Below are positions 34,400 to 48,232 of a DNA stretch of 64,000 nucleotides, in pieces (position 1 is the first letter of the stretch; every line of letters begins with the position of its first letter). The notes under the pieces are model-generated. The model ran no database searches and was not told the DNA's origin. It saw only the letters and a program-made list of their open reading frames with translations. The translations under genes were made by a program, and so were the position numbers. Source of the DNA: Tretioscincus oriximinensis (Eukaryota > Chordata > Lepidosauria > Squamata > Gymnophthalmidae); NCBI GenBank assembly GCA_022410635.1, contig JAJVDF010000019.1, forward strand, positions 1,464,323-1,528,322, written 5' to 3'.

Positions 34400-35960
34400 A
34401 AAACTTACATAACGTTTCTACATTTGAAGAGCATCATAATAGTTTGAGACAAAGTTATTAGCCAGTATTCAAAATTCCGTAGACTATGATATTTTGCTAT
34501 TTAGTTGCCCATAATGTTTTTACTATCATTCCATTCATCTCCACTATGAAGTATATACAGTAGCAGCTGTAGATTATCAATGTAATCAGAGGAATAGGTG
34601 TCTTTTAGGGAACACACTTTTTGTATTTTGTAGATATGTGCTATAAACACTTGTCCATAATATGAACACTTCCATTTTGTGGAGGAGGAGGAGGAGGAGG
34701 AGGAGGAGAAGGGAGAAATTGCTTGCTTGCTAAAATCAGGGTTGATCCCACACTTTACTTTCAGAAGTGATCATTGAGACCACCAATCCAAATCAATAAG
34801 AATCCAGACTGGCTTTTACCATTTGCTCTTTGAAAACAGAAGCATCTCTCTTCCTATCCTGGATTGCAGTAGAACGCCCCACCTAATCCTTGTTATGACT
34901 TGTTGAAGAGATGGTGCACATGCTCCATGTGATCAGAGGGAACTCGCCTGGATTGTGATTGGAAAAAACAGCTTGACACATTTGCATTGTTATGGAGTTC
35001 TTCCACACACTGCTGGACTTGCTGTAAGTAAGTAAAAGGTGATGGTGGGAAACAGTTCTGGTTGCTTAGAGAACAGTGGGATGGTTCATGATGCAAATGC
35101 TACATCCCCAGATGTCATTGAAGAAATAACTCAATTTTAGAAAGGTAACAGTTTGCTGCATTCAAAAATAGTAAAAAAGACTTGAAGCTATCTTAGAGTC
35201 AGTAGCATATATCAGTAAGGCTTAGTTAATTCTCATTCTATTTCTAATTGCACTCTAATATGCTTTAAAAGTGTTGTTGTTTTTTGTTTTGCATTTAAGG
35301 TGCGTTAAGCCTTTCTGCACTTGGATGCAGAACAGTAAATCACATTGGCAAGACCTCTATGGGTTCACTGCCTCTTAGATCTCTGGTGCAATGTCAACAG
35401 GCTTTGCTTCCCTCTATTAACAGGTTGCAATCATACTGATAAGCTTGTCTAGGAGGCCCCAAATGCACCATTCACGATCATGAGGCTCTTACTTAGATTG
35501 ATTTAAACCTCAGAATTGCTCTACTCCTTTCGTTCAAAGACTTGTGTTTGCCCAAAGATGTAAATTGATTAAATAAAAGGCAAGGATCCAGCTATTTATT
35601 TAATACCTAGCATATGGCTGATAAATTTAAGGGACTGCGTGGAGTATTCTGAAAAGGTATGCTATAAAACTAAATACTATATTGTTATATTGTAGATCTT
35701 GCCACAAAAAGTTATGTTTGAGATCTGAATTATCATAAAAACGTACCTTCTGCATAAATCGCACTGATGCAATAAATGATTATAGGCTGGTCTAAGCATC
35801 AGAATCCTCAATACTAGTTTCTCAAATGTGCCCAATGCTTTTGTTTCCATGTATGAAATACATATGCTAAAGCTTTATCATCACAAAAAAAATCCCAGGA
35901 GTTCAAAAGTAACATGGAGCAGTACACTGAGCACAGTGGATATCTGATCTTAAAAATGCT
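34400..35960. other. Unrecognised sequence with a GGA microsatellite
   Basis: A (GGA)n run at about 34,680-34,710; otherwise no gene or repeat family recognised. Confidence 0.5.
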
Positions 35961-35964
35961 CGTC

Positions 35965-36065
35965 CCACCCTCTGTCCCTCCCTCTCCCTCCCCCAGACCT
36001 CCCCTAGAAGTTCTCAGGGCAGCTAATAGTAAAAACACCATACAGGAATTGATATATTTAAAGCA
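35965..36065 (-). mobile_element. L2-like LINE 3' end, minus strand
   Basis: On the minus strand, 'tagctgccctgagaacttct' and 'aggggaggtctgggggagg' follow the 3' box order seen in other L2-like ends of the window. Confidence 0.5.
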
Positions 36066-37735
36066 ATGGAGCCTGGGAGCAGAGAAGGGAGAACTGTGTG
36101 GTTTTGTCAAAATAGATTGTGCTTGGTGTGCTTGTCCCCCCCTCCCTCCCTTGCGAAAAGATCGTGCTTGGTGTGTGCTGCTTGAAAGGAGAACGCGCAG
36201 AACGAGGGTCAGGAGGAACTGGCCGAAAATGTGCACAATCACCCAGCCCAGGAATGCCTCTTTCCTTAATAAACGGAAGCTCCCGTAATGTCACTGCTCA
36301 GCGCAAAGCTGAGATGGGAGCATCCGCATACTTGGGAGCGTCTACGGAGAACTCTGTAGTCAGTGTACAACTAACATGAAAGGCAAAAAGGAGAAGTGGT
36401 AACGGAATTTGGCCACGAACTGCATAGCAGAAAACAGTGGTGTGCATATAGAGCAATGCAGGAGCTCTTTGGAGTTCGTTTTTATGGTTACAAAATCAGA
36501 ACGGTGGACTTTGGCTAAGCAGTTGTGCCCACGTTAAGCCTTAGTCTCTGCCTATACAGACTCCTGTAGCCCGTTGGAGGGAGATTTAAATTCACGGGTG
36601 TGAATATTCTGATCAGTAAAAATGCAGAAGGCCTTGTTATTAATTGTGACAATGAGATTTCGATTATTAATTTCAGAATAATATATAATGAAACAAATTC
36701 CAATCAATGGAAAGAAACTGCACGAACAATTGTAACTTAACAGGATATACAGTACAATTATTATATTGCAGTTGAAATGGTAAGAATAGTAGTGAGCACG
36801 TTTTCATGATAGCACTGCCCTGGAGACATCTGCACATGTCACTGTTCATTTGAAGTAGAAGACATCGTACCTGGTTGAGCCAGTGGTCATTAAGGGAGTC
36901 TTGAAATAACTCTGTTAACTCTGTAATTCTGAAGTTGGGCTTCTCTTTTATTACAGCAAGTATGATATTATATCAAACGTGATTATTTTTATTACCCACA
37001 ACTGGAAGCTCTATATGTAAGTTTTAATACATTTTTAATATTCTTGCAGAATCCTCAACAGAGACGACCATAGAATATTAACTACCTTATCTTTTTGGAA
37101 ACTTGTGGCAGCACTGAAATAATTAGTCTTTCTGCAAAAGACTATGCTTACTGTGGTGATTAAAACACAATGATTTATTATACCTTTAGTATACATTTCC
37201 CCCCTGACTTTGCAGTTATATTATCTACATTCACATTATTACAAAGCCATATCATGATGCAGTCATTTTAAACCCATTCAGCACTAAAGTATTTCACTAA
37301 TATGAGTATAACAATGCCCATAAAATTTAAATACAGGGAGTTGTTGAGTTTTGCAAAGCACTGCAATAGAAGAATGCCTGAGCATAATCTGCTACCAACG
37401 GTGGCTCGCAAGGGCCATCCTGGGAGGCCCTGACCAGATGACCAACTCCATTTAAATTTTCCTCCACCATGCACTGGCGGCTAGGGATATAACAGCGCTG
37501 GTGCAGGGAGCAGCCATGCTGGGGGAGGTCCCCCATCAGCAGGAATCAGGAAGGAAAGTGGAGCCTACTTCGCAAAATGTTAGCAGACGCATGGCAATCG
37601 CAAGTTGCATCTGGCACGGATGGAAGGAAACAAAGCTCGAAACTACTACCACGAGAATCCAAGAAGTTGAGTTCAATCTTATCTATTGGCGGCAGCAGTT
37701 TTGAGCTTCATTTCCTGCATTATTCCCCACGGAGA
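36066..37735. other. Unrecognised sequence with two GC-richer blocks
   Basis: Blocks at 36,066-36,360 and 37,370-37,720 have more GC and several short open frames on both strands, but no domain, repeat family or splice structure I can support. Confidence 0.4.
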
Positions 37736-37737
37736 CT

Positions 37738-37797
37738 ATCAGGAGAAAGGTAGGTAGCATGAGTTTTTGTATACACATCTACTTCTTCAGAGGCTAG
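37738..37797 (-). mobile_element. Penelope-like fragment
   Basis: Minus strand reads 'ctctgaagaagtagatgtgt', then 'aaaactcatgctacctacc', the same order as the hammerhead-like region of the 26.8-kb foldback. Confidence 0.6.
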
Positions 37798-38490
37798 GGG
37801 ACCAGAGTCAGGAATAGACATTATAGGAAACAGTGTGTAACAGAGTTACACCTTTGATGACTAGAGAAGAGAGGACTTCTTGCTAAGTGTAGTTTCTAAT
37901 GCCTACTGCACCTAGGGGGGAGGGGGGTGTCATTATTTCACACCTATTAAAGCTGAAATCTATCTTTGATTTTACCTGGCAACCCTGATCTAATCCACAT
38001 ACGCAGTAAAACTGCTATATCTACATTAACAGGAGTGCATTTGCACATAAACTAACATGCTTATAGCACTGGACACAAGAAGAATGCACGTTGTATCACT
38101 GTGGCTGCTCCATAGCTGCCTATCATTATCTCTGCTGGAGAATGCTGTCAGCTTTGTAGCTGACTCACAATATGCTGACGAGCATTCAAATCCAGCAGAG
38201 TGAAACCCTGCTCTGAAAAGCTGGAAAATAATTCTTTGTGAACAGTAACGATTATATTGAAAATACTGTATATTCAATACACAAACTCACACCCTCGAGT
38301 GATTTTATCATAGCTGAATCTGATTTAATGTACAGTAAAGCTTGCATGCTGCTGCCCCCTATAATCTTTTCATTTAGAAACATTTTTATATGGCTCCCTC
38401 CCACAACTGCTGAGAGCTACTATTTAAACTCACTGTTAAGTTACTTATCTTCATAGGTAATAGTGTTTGACTGAAGTGTGGGAGAAGAAA
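37798..38490. other. Unrecognised sequence
   Basis: No feature supported. Confidence 0.45.
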
Positions 38491-38492
38491 CT

Positions 38493-38843
38493 AAGGCTGC
38501 AGGCACATGACATGTTAAAAGCCACAACGTGAGGAACAATTGAAGAATGCAACCATAACACTATATCTTTAAATCCATGTGAAACTGAGAAGATGACAAG
38601 TCAGAAGGTAAATACTGGGCATGCTCAACCAGCGATTTTGCATTACGCTGTGCTGATGTCGTGTCATGGCATCCTGGTAGTCTGGCTGCAGGCATAACAA
38701 TTTTGCAAATCATCAGCTAGAGCATATTCCGGAGCAAAGGACCTTTTTTATGGGTGCATTGCAAAAACTCTGTTAACACATGGAGCGGAGTCATTAACGT
38801 GTAAATATCATCACAGTCCGACCCCGTTGTGTGCCTGCAGGCT
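38493..38843. mobile_element. Candidate nonautonomous DNA element with AAGGCTGCAGGCACA ends
   Basis: Left 'aaggctgcaggcacatgac' and right 'gttgtgtgcctgcaggct' form inverted ends of about 17 bp. Interior is not A/T-biased and encodes nothing. Flanks share only 'aaact', so a proper TSD is unproven. Confidence 0.55.
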
Positions 38844-40298
38844 AAACTACATTTCTGTTATAAAATAATCCAGAATTAGTGGGTTGTTTCATTAATTAAG
38901 GCTCCTAGGAATCATAGTATACTACAAATAAGTCATTGTATGCGCCTTGAAAGTTTCCAAGCATGCAAGCCCAATGAAATAAATCCAACTGGAAATTGAA
39001 TCTCATGCTATGATCTCAGCATGGATGAATGGCAACATTTAACCTCTCCTTCCCATTTCAACACTTTTACTTTCTTGTGCTTTTCTACCTACTGCTCTTT
39101 CCAGAAGTGTCTTTGCATTAAAAAAAGAAAGAAATTGTAAGGAATTCCATTGTTAAAATATTCTGCCCGTCCAACATCACCACTAGAGCCCTTGCCTCAT
39201 TCTAATAATGGTAAGGATTTTAGAATAATTTTATGGAGTGAATTGATAACTGTTAGCGAAGCAGAATAGAGTTCCTTTAAAATTTCCTTCAGCTAAAGAG
39301 ATCCCCCCTTCCACTCTTAGCAACTTTAAATTGGGAGGAAACAGAATTATTCATGACCTTCTCCCTAGTTAGTTTTTAATTTTATTCATATTATCTTCTG
39401 CGCACATATACATATTTGCAAACACAAAACACATATCATGCTTTGCATTCGTAGCAGCTAAAGAGACAATTTACATTTTCACACCGACCCTTGAAAAGGC
39501 CAAGCACTTCTTCTGAAACTGACCTACTCATTTAATAGTGACAATATCGGTTCTGCAGACTTAATTCATGGAACTAAGGATAATTAATTTGGTGTAACTG
39601 GATTTTGAAATGGACATTGTTTTGATGTTGAAGAGCAATAATTTAATAATTTCAAATGTCTCACATAAATTGTTTGGATTATAGATTCCACAATTACGAA
39701 TATTGTGACACTGATAGAGTAGAAGCATTAAATTTTGAATCTTGGTAGGATCTCCACATCCATCAGTGCATCATGCTTCGTGAACAACCCAGAACAAGCC
39801 AAAGGGGAAACCCTTATATTTGCACATCCCAAAAGAGGCTGCTAGCTATCTGCCATACTTCCAACAGGGTTTCCAAATCCAGTGCTGAGAATTATTCCAA
39901 ACATTCATGATCAGTGCATAATTGCTGTGCTCTCAGTTGGCTACAGACTCCATGAATAATTCCAGCCAGTGCAACAGGTGCCACATGCAAACAAGATGTC
40001 TGGGACAGCAGCCATTGTAAGCCCACTGTTGTACAGTTCCTGCAGATAAGAGAAAGCTCTAAAAGAGATCATGTTGATGCTGGAAACAAATGCTTTAGAT
40101 AGGCCATTGCTGAGCTACCTTCCCTAGACTAGAATATTCAAAACAGAAGGGGTGGATCATTTGTAGTCTGATCCCACTTGAAAACCATCTCTAAGTAGTC
40201 TCTCAGTTCCATTAAGAGATCATATTTCCACTGAGGCTGGATCTACATACATGGGAAAGCAGCTCAAAAACAATTTATAGGTAGCAATATGAGAACAC
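38844..40298. other. Unrecognised sequence
   Basis: No gene or repeat family recognised. The AT-rich 39,580-39,720 stretch with TAATTAATT-type sites is the sort that can be conserved noncoding DNA, but nothing here proves it. Confidence 0.4.
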
Positions 40299-40300
40299 TA

Positions 40301-40555
40301 GTCCAGTCTGGTCTTATGGCTAGAGTGTCAAATTCTTATCTACTGGCAGTTTCCCAGTTCAGTTCTGCCCTCCACTATAAACCAGCCAGTCACAGTTGGA
40401 CTAGTCATAGTTGGATTAGTCACAGTTCTTCGGAACTCTCTGTATCCTACTTACTTCACAAGATGTCTGCTGTGAAGAGAAGAAGATTATGGAAGAAGCT
40501 TTGAATCAATCTGGTTTGAGGAGAAAAATGGGTACAAAACATCCTCCTCTTCCCA
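40301..40555 (+). mobile_element. Sauria-type SINE (family A), diverged
   Basis: Head 'gtccagtctggtcttatggc' with 'agagtgtcaaattcttatct', decayed box B 'agttcagttctgc', a partly duplicated 'agtcacagttggactagtca' stretch and a 'cctcctcttccc' tail. The internal duplication is unlike the other copies. Confidence 0.75.
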
Positions 40556-40787
40556 ATGTTAATTCTCCTAAAAGCCACTGAAGAGTCATTTTCTGGCATT
40601 TAACATGGATTGAAGGCCACTGTATGCTACCATCTTCAAGCTGCATGTAATAGATTAATTTCTGCTGTGTGTCAATGCAGCCTCAGTGTAAATATAGCAA
40701 ATTATCTTTGATTAATAAAACAGTTAAAATAAATATAACTGCAAAATAATTTTATTTCAAAGTAGATACTTAAATGTTCATATCTTG

Positions 40788-40994
40788 AGGTGCGTCAATC
40801 ACCATCTGTGTGCACTTTCAGCAAATGCTTAAAGACGCACCTCTTTGGCCTGGTCTTTGGCTAAAAAACTACTGTCTCCTCCCCATTTTTAGAAAAGGCT
40901 CTTTTTAATATGTTAAAATGATGGTTTTACTGTTAACCGCCCTGAGACCTATGGGTATAGGGCGGTATAAAAATGTAAATAAATAAATAAATAG
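40788..40994 (+). mobile_element. L2-like LINE 3' end
   Basis: 'aaagacgcacctctttggcc', 'ggtctttggcta', then the well-kept box 'gccctgagacctatgggtat' and 'gggcggtataaaaatg', with an AAAT tail to 40,994. This is the clearest copy of the family in the window and the reference for weaker ones. Confidence 0.85.
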
Positions 40995-41329
40995 AGTATC
41001 CAGTATCTGAGAGTATCCACTGCTACTCCATCTCCTATCATGGCAGCAGTGGGCACCTCACTGCAACCACATTATTCTTTTATTTGACACTCTTATGCAA
41101 CATGGCAGAAATACCATTTTTAGGGTTATCAAATGTCAAGTGTCAGCAGGTCATGTTCATATCCACCCCACGAGGACATGCATGTACAGCAATCTACTTG
41201 CTTAAAAAGTCGGTTGTCATGGAATTTCTAGATATGCAGTTTTGATGATTCAACAGCAGGCATTTTGTAAATTCCGAATAACAGCTCGGTGGGGACATTC
41301 AGCAATGTAAATTGGCAAATTTTGCAAGA

Positions 41330-41530
41330 CTTCAGGGCGCCATGTAAAAGTTAATTGGCTATCGACTCATAGAAAATGCTTAGGAATTGTAAGCAGACTC
41401 TCAGAGAATACTGGGGATTGTAGTCAGGCAAGCGCAAAAATGTCTTATGGGGCTCTTCATGTGACAAGATTGTATGCAATGTATTGGAACAGTGTGGAAA
41501 CCTTAATGTAGGGGGGGAAATAGCAAAAGC
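41330..41530 (+). mobile_element. Fragment of the ACTACAA..CCAGAATTC MITE group
   Basis: 'ctcagagaatactggggatt', 'gtagtcaggcaagcgcaaaa' and 'cttatggggctcttcatgtg' parallel the stretches near 42,810 and 57,190. Edges are not delimited. Confidence 0.5.
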
Positions 41531-42508
41531 GTTTTTAAAGAAATAGTGAGACAATCCCTGGCATGGGGTCAAAAGAGATGGACTTTTCTTATGGTTACCA
41601 TACCAGACTCCACTTAACACCAAAATAAAGATCAAGAGAGCATCCTTTCATGACAGAACATACCCTATTTGAAAGTGAAGCTGCAGCCATACAGTGCTTC
41701 AATAAGATACAAACTGGACTGATCCAGATTTGAGAACAGCCAATTGTCAATGCATGATCCAATTTAATTGTTATTTGAATGTCGTTATGAAAAAGGTTTA
41801 TAACTTATTTTAGATAAAGCTAAAATATCAGGCTTGTATATTAATGGATTAAGGAGCAAACTTCACTGTCTTAAAATTAGGACAAATTAGAAAGACTGGA
41901 AATTAGATTGCAATTATTATCTTCTTCCTTTCTACATAAGGACTTCTGAAGATTTCTTAAGATAATTATTCTCACAATGCATTTTAATTTAGTAGTACCT
42001 TCCATGAACAGAAGTCATTTGCTTTCAAGTAAATTTATCTCCAAAAGTTGAATTACACAAACTTGAATTATTTTTGGCTGCTTCTCTATTTAGCAGGGAT
42101 GGTCTTAAACAGGATTCAGGTTCCCAGATTTCGAAGTCTCTGAGAGCTTTTGGGTACTTGAAGCTTGGTGAAATCCCACTCTCAAGATACATCTTTAGGC
42201 TTGTCCTGTGAGCCTAACATTGTTATGAAGTTCTGTCACTCAAAAGCTCTGGTCATACATCAGCTCTAAAAAATAAGCTTAATCTAGTATTTTTTCCAGT
42301 TTGCTCACTAGATCATTCTTCAAGACTGAAGAAGGCTAAAAGCAAATGTGTGACCAGAGCTACAGAGACATTCTGCATAGGTCAAGTGCAAATTCTACAA
42401 ACTATAGTACATACAAGATATTAGGTATTTAAAAGTGGGGAAAAATTCATGTGTATTTATTATATATTCAAATGTGTAAAAGTCTGATCTATTTGATTTC
42501 AGTCTGAT

Positions 42509-42984
42509 TCAGCCTGCCATCCAATGCAGAGGTTAACAACAAATAGTGAGTTGGAGGTGAGTTTACTTCTATCTGACCCACAGATCCGCACGTGTCCAGC
42601 CTTCTATGTGCTCCAAATGTCTTAGAGCGCATAGAGTGCAATAAACAGCCTCCTCATATCTTGCAATTTCCACAAGCCTCCGTTACCCAAAATAAATCTC
42701 CATGTGAACAGGGCCTCTATTTTACAGTCCTGAAGAAGAATTTCTCCAGAGCTGCTTTTATGCAAATGTAAAGGTTTCATTGGTTCTTGGAGTGCGGGCA
42801 GTAGGCAGGGTCACAGGGAATTCTGGAGATTGTAGTTAGGAAAGCGCAGGCAGAAGAAAGGCAACCGCTGAATGGCAAACAAAATAGGGACGAGCTGCCA
42901 GCACGTTCTTTTTTTTTTTTTTTAGTGTTTGCAAAGTGAGGCAAACGGACACTTGGGGAAAGGACGTTTAGAATGGATGCAGCT
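42509..42984 (-). mobile_element. Nonautonomous DNA element, copy A (related to 52.0 kb)
   Basis: On the minus strand it starts 'agctgcatccattctaaacg' and contains 'taactacaatctccagaatt', 'caatgaaacctttac' and 'gaaggctggacacgtg', in the same order and spacing as the plus-strand copy at 52,037-52,471. The other edge is 'cagcctgccatcc' near 42,510. A T-rich run interrupts it at 42,909-42,925. No transposase is encoded. Confidence 0.75.
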
Positions 42985-45900
42985 GTACAAAGGTCTGCTT
43001 AGAAGATTTTCATCAGATGCTACATACAATTTGCCTGTTGCCTTCTCTTCGGCATGTTGAGAACATATAAAAAGTCATCTGTTGAGGGCTGTGCCTGGAT
43101 TTTATGAAACTGATCAATAATTCCAAATGCCTGCAAGATGTAACTAGATTTTGGTCCTAGCCAATTTTGTTCCACTGTCTCACTCTGCCATTTTTATCAT
43201 ACCATTAAGGGAGTCTAATGAATTGTGTACTCCTACCTATGGCTTCCAGATTGCCTATTAAGTCAAACAAGTATAAATTGCACTGCATGGGGCTAATATA
43301 CCACCTGCACTTCTGCTGTTGTAACCCTAGCTGTGCAATGATTGATCAGATTTTATAAACATTGTCTGTTAATTTGAGTTTGACTTTAGAGAACATAAGA
43401 TTGATTAGCTAAACATAAAAAAATGACCCAGTCAAAGTTAAATATTTTTTTAAAAAATCTAATTAAATCTAGTTGGAGCTCTCTCTACATATAGTTTGAA
43501 ATCTTTCATAGTTCAACAACATTGAATCCAATATTGTCATAGTAAAGGAAAAGAAAACTATGGCTGCTTCTTATTTATGTCAACCACTGATAGGTTTCTG
43601 TTTCTGCCCAAGAGTGAGTATTGTCGTCAGGTTGAGATGTAGGAGTAGATGTTCATTGCTGTTAATTAGCCAAGGTATAAAAGGAGAGATCCTGCTGTCC
43701 CAAGCTGTCACCTTGCTAAAGACTGAAATTGGAGTATCTAATAAAATGCAGTTCTAGGTTCAGAGTCAGGCATTTAATTTTAATCCATCTTCAGTCCTTA
43801 CCCCCGGTTTAATCCTTCAGGATTAAAGATGGATTAAAACTATATGCATGATACCAGTTCTTCTAGATTTCATTGCATGTCAGTGCATTTAATATACTGC
43901 TTGTTAATGGTGATTGTCCGTGACAGCATCATTGATATACTTTCACCCCATTCTTAATTGAAATACGATTAACTAGACCTTCTACTGTGAATCTTAGCAC
44001 CTAATCACACATTTACTTTTGGGCAATTCCGCTAGTAACGGAATCACCTTTTTACTACTGAATCACCTGTTTACTACACTGTTCCTTGCACTAGTACAAA
44101 TAAATCACCATACTCCATAGTTCACAGGAAAGACCGTTAAAAACACTATCAGTTAGTATAAATATTTTCAACTTCAAGTTAATCTACCCCTTTAAAATTG
44201 GTAACAGAATCACTGTTTTTGGACATGGCATTACAATTTTTAGTATAAAAATGGTAAATTCAGCTCACAGAATTAACTTTGGATTTCACTTTTTTCACTG
44301 CAAAATGATAAGACAAGGGGATTCTTGTACATAATTTTCGTAGACATATGATAAATTGTTTAGCCCAGTAAGCAAATTTAATGATGTAATGGAATTACCA
44401 CACCATGGTAATGAAATCACCCAGCAGCCTTTTTAAAAATTGATTACATTTGTAAGTTTGATGCAACTTTGCAATTGTTTTGCTGTATGCTTAAGAACAA
44501 AATTACAAGGAGTATGCCTACATTTGGCATTTCAATACATGAACTTCAAACATTTTAAAAAACGAAGATTGCGCTTATGTCGTATAATATGAATTAAAAT
44601 ATTACTCATTGCTTATATTTAAGAGTACAGAGTGGTGCAGAGTTAAGAACAATATCCTTTCAATGCCAAGAAGATGGCGTTCTAAACCCATGTATCTGCC
44701 ATGGAGAAGAGTGAGCGCCCTTCTATTGACCTTCAGATAAAATTTAGATAAAAAAAACTATTAAAACCATTACATTATAAAATAGATCATCACATTACAG
44801 AGGGTTTTCTGTTAAAACTGTAATTCATGCAGTAACACGTTCAATCAGAAGAGTTGAAAAGAAAGGCTTTTAGCCCTTTTAGAAATCGGTTTGTTTTCTT
44901 ATGCTCTAAAATAAATGGCAGATCCTAATCCACAATTTCTCCTCTATATTAGCATCAAACATTTCTATGGATATGAAGAAGGGTAAGAAAGGATATGATA
45001 ACGGAATCAAAATTCAGTATGCAGTTTCATCAGGAATCAGGCATTTTTACTACGCATTCTCTACAAATTAACAACAACAGTAATAAAAAGAGTGCAGGCC
45101 CTTGTAATGGTGAATGTTATTAAGCAGCAAACATGTAACATTTCTAAACTTTTTATGTGTTTCACCTATTCTCAATCTACATCTCAGGAAGTCATAATGT
45201 TGGTCAGTCTCTCTGCAGAATGAGACAATGAGAGCTGGTCACTTTCATATTGTCCTGATCAGGATGGCCGGAAAAGCCAGGGCCATTGACACTGTTGTCA
45301 AATTCCAATTCTTATTTCGATGCTTTGCCATCAAAATGCTAGAGCTGTCTTCAGAGTGGTGGCATTACATGCATACAACTGCTGTATTATGGCCACTTTG
45401 GGCATCAGACCAACAAAGACAATAATATCCTATTTATTACATGGTATTATAATTATTTTCTCATATAAATTGAGGGATGCTTTCATGCATACACATTTAA
45501 TGAGACAAAAGGTTAAAAATGTCCAGGGTAATGAGGTTTAATAATAAAACTATGTTTGAAATTACCAATACAGGAAATTAAATGAAATTTAATTCCGCCC
45601 AGAGCCAACATACACCAAATTATATATGCAGTAATCATTTCTGTAAATCAAACAGTTCTGCAAAATTAGAAACCAAGGCAGGCCAAACATTACAGATCAA
45701 CATTTTTCTTAAGTCTTATTACATGATAGAAGATAGTTTTGCTGTATATTTTAATTGCTAATCCTTACTAAAAAGGATTCTATCTTGTATGAACCAACTG
45801 GTAAAGATGGCGATTCAGAAGTCCATTAATGGAATGGCTTTCTAGCCCCACCCCCATGCCTTGCCTCACCTTCACAGCAGCCCAGCTAGCTACCTCTGCT

Positions 45901-46100
45901 CTTACTGTCACCACTTTTCTGCCCATCAACAAGGCTGCCTGTTTTGTGCTGGATGGGTTAGTGCAGTTCTGGTGCCAACCTGTATCAACAAGTGAGGTGG
46001 GCTGGGTCCATCTTGGCCAATAGGTACCTTCTAATTGACGCACACTAATTATGTCCATTGACATCCCATAGAGCAGATCTACAGATGGAGGTGTTTAATT
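42985..46100. other. Unrecognised sequence
   Basis: AT-rich with no gene recognised. The GC-richer block at 45,800-46,030 has overlapping short open frames on both strands but no identifiable domain. Confidence 0.45.
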
Positions 46101-46104
46101 ATTA

Positions 46105-46282
46105 AGGGTTTTTTTTTTGTTGTTGTTCAATCATTAAATTATGTTCAGCTTTTTATGTGGCCGTGAACCATTCTGTCCAGGTCCTTCTGTTCTACAACTG
46201 TGTATCTAGTTTACTTTCCACTGTCCCTTTCTTCTTCTGCCTTTAATCTTTCCCATCATCAGACTTTTCTAATGAATCCTAA
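46105..46282 (-). mobile_element. Bov-B/RTE LINE 3' fragment
   Basis: The plus strand begins 'ttgttgttgttcaatcatta', then 'gtggccgtgaaccattctgt' and 'tctttcccatcatcagac', the antisense of the Bov-B 3' coding end and tail. Minus-strand translation, with breaks, gives pieces such as SLEKS and GKIKG-like, ending just before an AACAACAAC tail. It is 5'-truncated and dead. Bov-B is abundant in squamates and provides the machinery for Sauria-type SINEs (family knowledge). Confidence 0.7.
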
Positions 46283-48018
46283 TTAATGTATCAAGCACTC
46301 TGAGCATACAATAGTTTGAATTCACAAAAATGCAGTACAGGTATAAGGAGAAGAACATTCCTACAGATGAAATTGAATGTAACAAAAGAAAGCAAAGGAT
46401 ATGCCATCTGTTCTCCAACATCTTTTTAGAAAACAGGAATAAAATATATAACAACTTTGGTGGGTTAAAAAGTTTATTTCAGGAAATAGAATAAGACTCT
46501 AAGTCAAAGACTACCAACATTTTAGTTTGGTTAAATTTTACAATCCAGGAACATAATTTCTAACCATCAGAAGCCAGTTCAAACTTCTAAAACTCATTCA
46601 AACATGGGAGCTGGTGAGGAGGTAGGCTTGCATAGAAGTCGCCATGAAAAAGCTGTGTTCTAGGTCAAGCCTTGTTGTGGTCCAGACCAGAGGGTATCTA
46701 AGCCTGGAACTCTTCATCAGGTTCATAATCAGTTATTACTGAAATGCCCTAAGTCTTCAACCAGACCCAAACATTATTTGGTCTGAATTGAAACTAAAAT
46801 AATAAAAAAGAAAATGATTTAAATGTTATATATTTATTTATTGTAGTGATTAGTTGAAAGACCATATCAGCTGGGTATTTCAATGTTAATCCAAAAATGA
46901 ACCTAAAAATCTAATCAGTTCACATGCAGATGTCAACTGACTTTAAAATAATACACTTTATAAACATTGTCTATCTTCCAATACTGCTAGTCATAAAACT
47001 CAAAGGTAAGAAGTTGAAAATGTTGTAATCCAAATGAGTTAAAAAAGCTGTGAGGTTGTGGTCTTTCAGAGTAGAAGTTTTCTTTGTGTGTTGTTTTAAA
47101 GTTTAAAATAAAGCTTTGCATAATTCTTCCCCATTCAGTTCTTTAATGACTTAGGTCTACTTCTTGCATTGCTTCTTGCATTCCAGTCTGCTTATAGCTT
47201 TCTCTGGTTCATTAACTCTCATAGGCTGCTTCTCTCTGATAGGATAGGGAGACAGAATACAACAGACTGAGCGTGGGAAGCAACTTATTTGCTCGAATTC
47301 TCTTCTGGATGGTTCTGTAATTCCTCTACATCGCATGCCTATGCTCTTGCTCTCTCTTTTTTTTCCTTCAGAATAGCCAAGAAATCTGCCTGCTTCTACA
47401 AAAAAGGCTGTAGTTAGATTTATACTAGCTACGAATGTGTTTAAAAAGGAAGAAAATGTTTTATATCAACTCTCTATTTTTCAGCTATCTATCAGCTATC
47501 TATCAGCTATCACATGTGTGTTTTACTAAATAAACTATTCAAACTAAGCAATTCAAACAAATTTCTAACAGCTATCTATTATGACATATATTCTCAACCT
47601 AGAAAATCAGAATTTAATTTCGGAGTGCCAAGTACTTAGGTGCAGTTTTTAAAAATTGGGTTTTAACTCGATTAATTAAAAAAATGTTAGATTCCGGGCT
47701 TCTCTCTTCTGGCAAGTACCTGATCCAGGCACTGTAATGGAAAGAAATGCTGCACATACAGACCTCCTGCTGACCCAATCCAGAAATCAAAGACACTGCT
47801 TGCTTCTGTCTATGCTCCTGCAGGGCAGACCAATGCCACAGTGGTTGCTGGCCATGGATTTCTATGCTGCAGTCCCTAAGCTGCTGCAGTCCCTGACTCT
47901 GGTAGGGCCATATAGTGCAACTTGCTGGGCAGCAGCTGGACAAGTGGCCATTCTGTGCCTGCCAGTCAGGGACTAATTTAGCAAATAGTGAATTCCAGGA
48001 TGAAGATGAGGCAAGGCA
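46283..48018. other. Unrecognised sequence
   Basis: No gene recognised. 'agctatctatc' is repeated near 47,482-47,506. The GC-richer 47,690-47,980 block has an open frame on each strand but no domain. Confidence 0.45.
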
Positions 48019-48020
48019 GG

Positions 48021-48232
48021 AAAAAGAAGAGTTGCTTTCTATAGCCTACTTTTCTCAACACAAAGGGAATCAAAGTAGCTTACATAACGTTCTCTTCCTC
48101 CCTTTACAACACAAACTTTGTGAAGTAGAAGGGCCTGAGAGAGCTCCAAAGAAATGTGACTAGCCCAAGGTCACCCAGCTTATGGAGGAGTGCAGAATCG
48201 AACCGGGAGGCTACCAGATAAGACCAGATTGG
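48021..48232 (-). mobile_element. Sauria-type SINE (family A), internal head deletion
   Basis: Plus strand shows tail 'aaaaagaagagttg', 'aagtagcttacataacg', 'ctagcccaaggtcacccagc', box B antisense 'gaatcgaacc' and 'agaccagatt'. The head lacks the segment that carries box A in the copy at 48.8 kb. Confidence 0.8.
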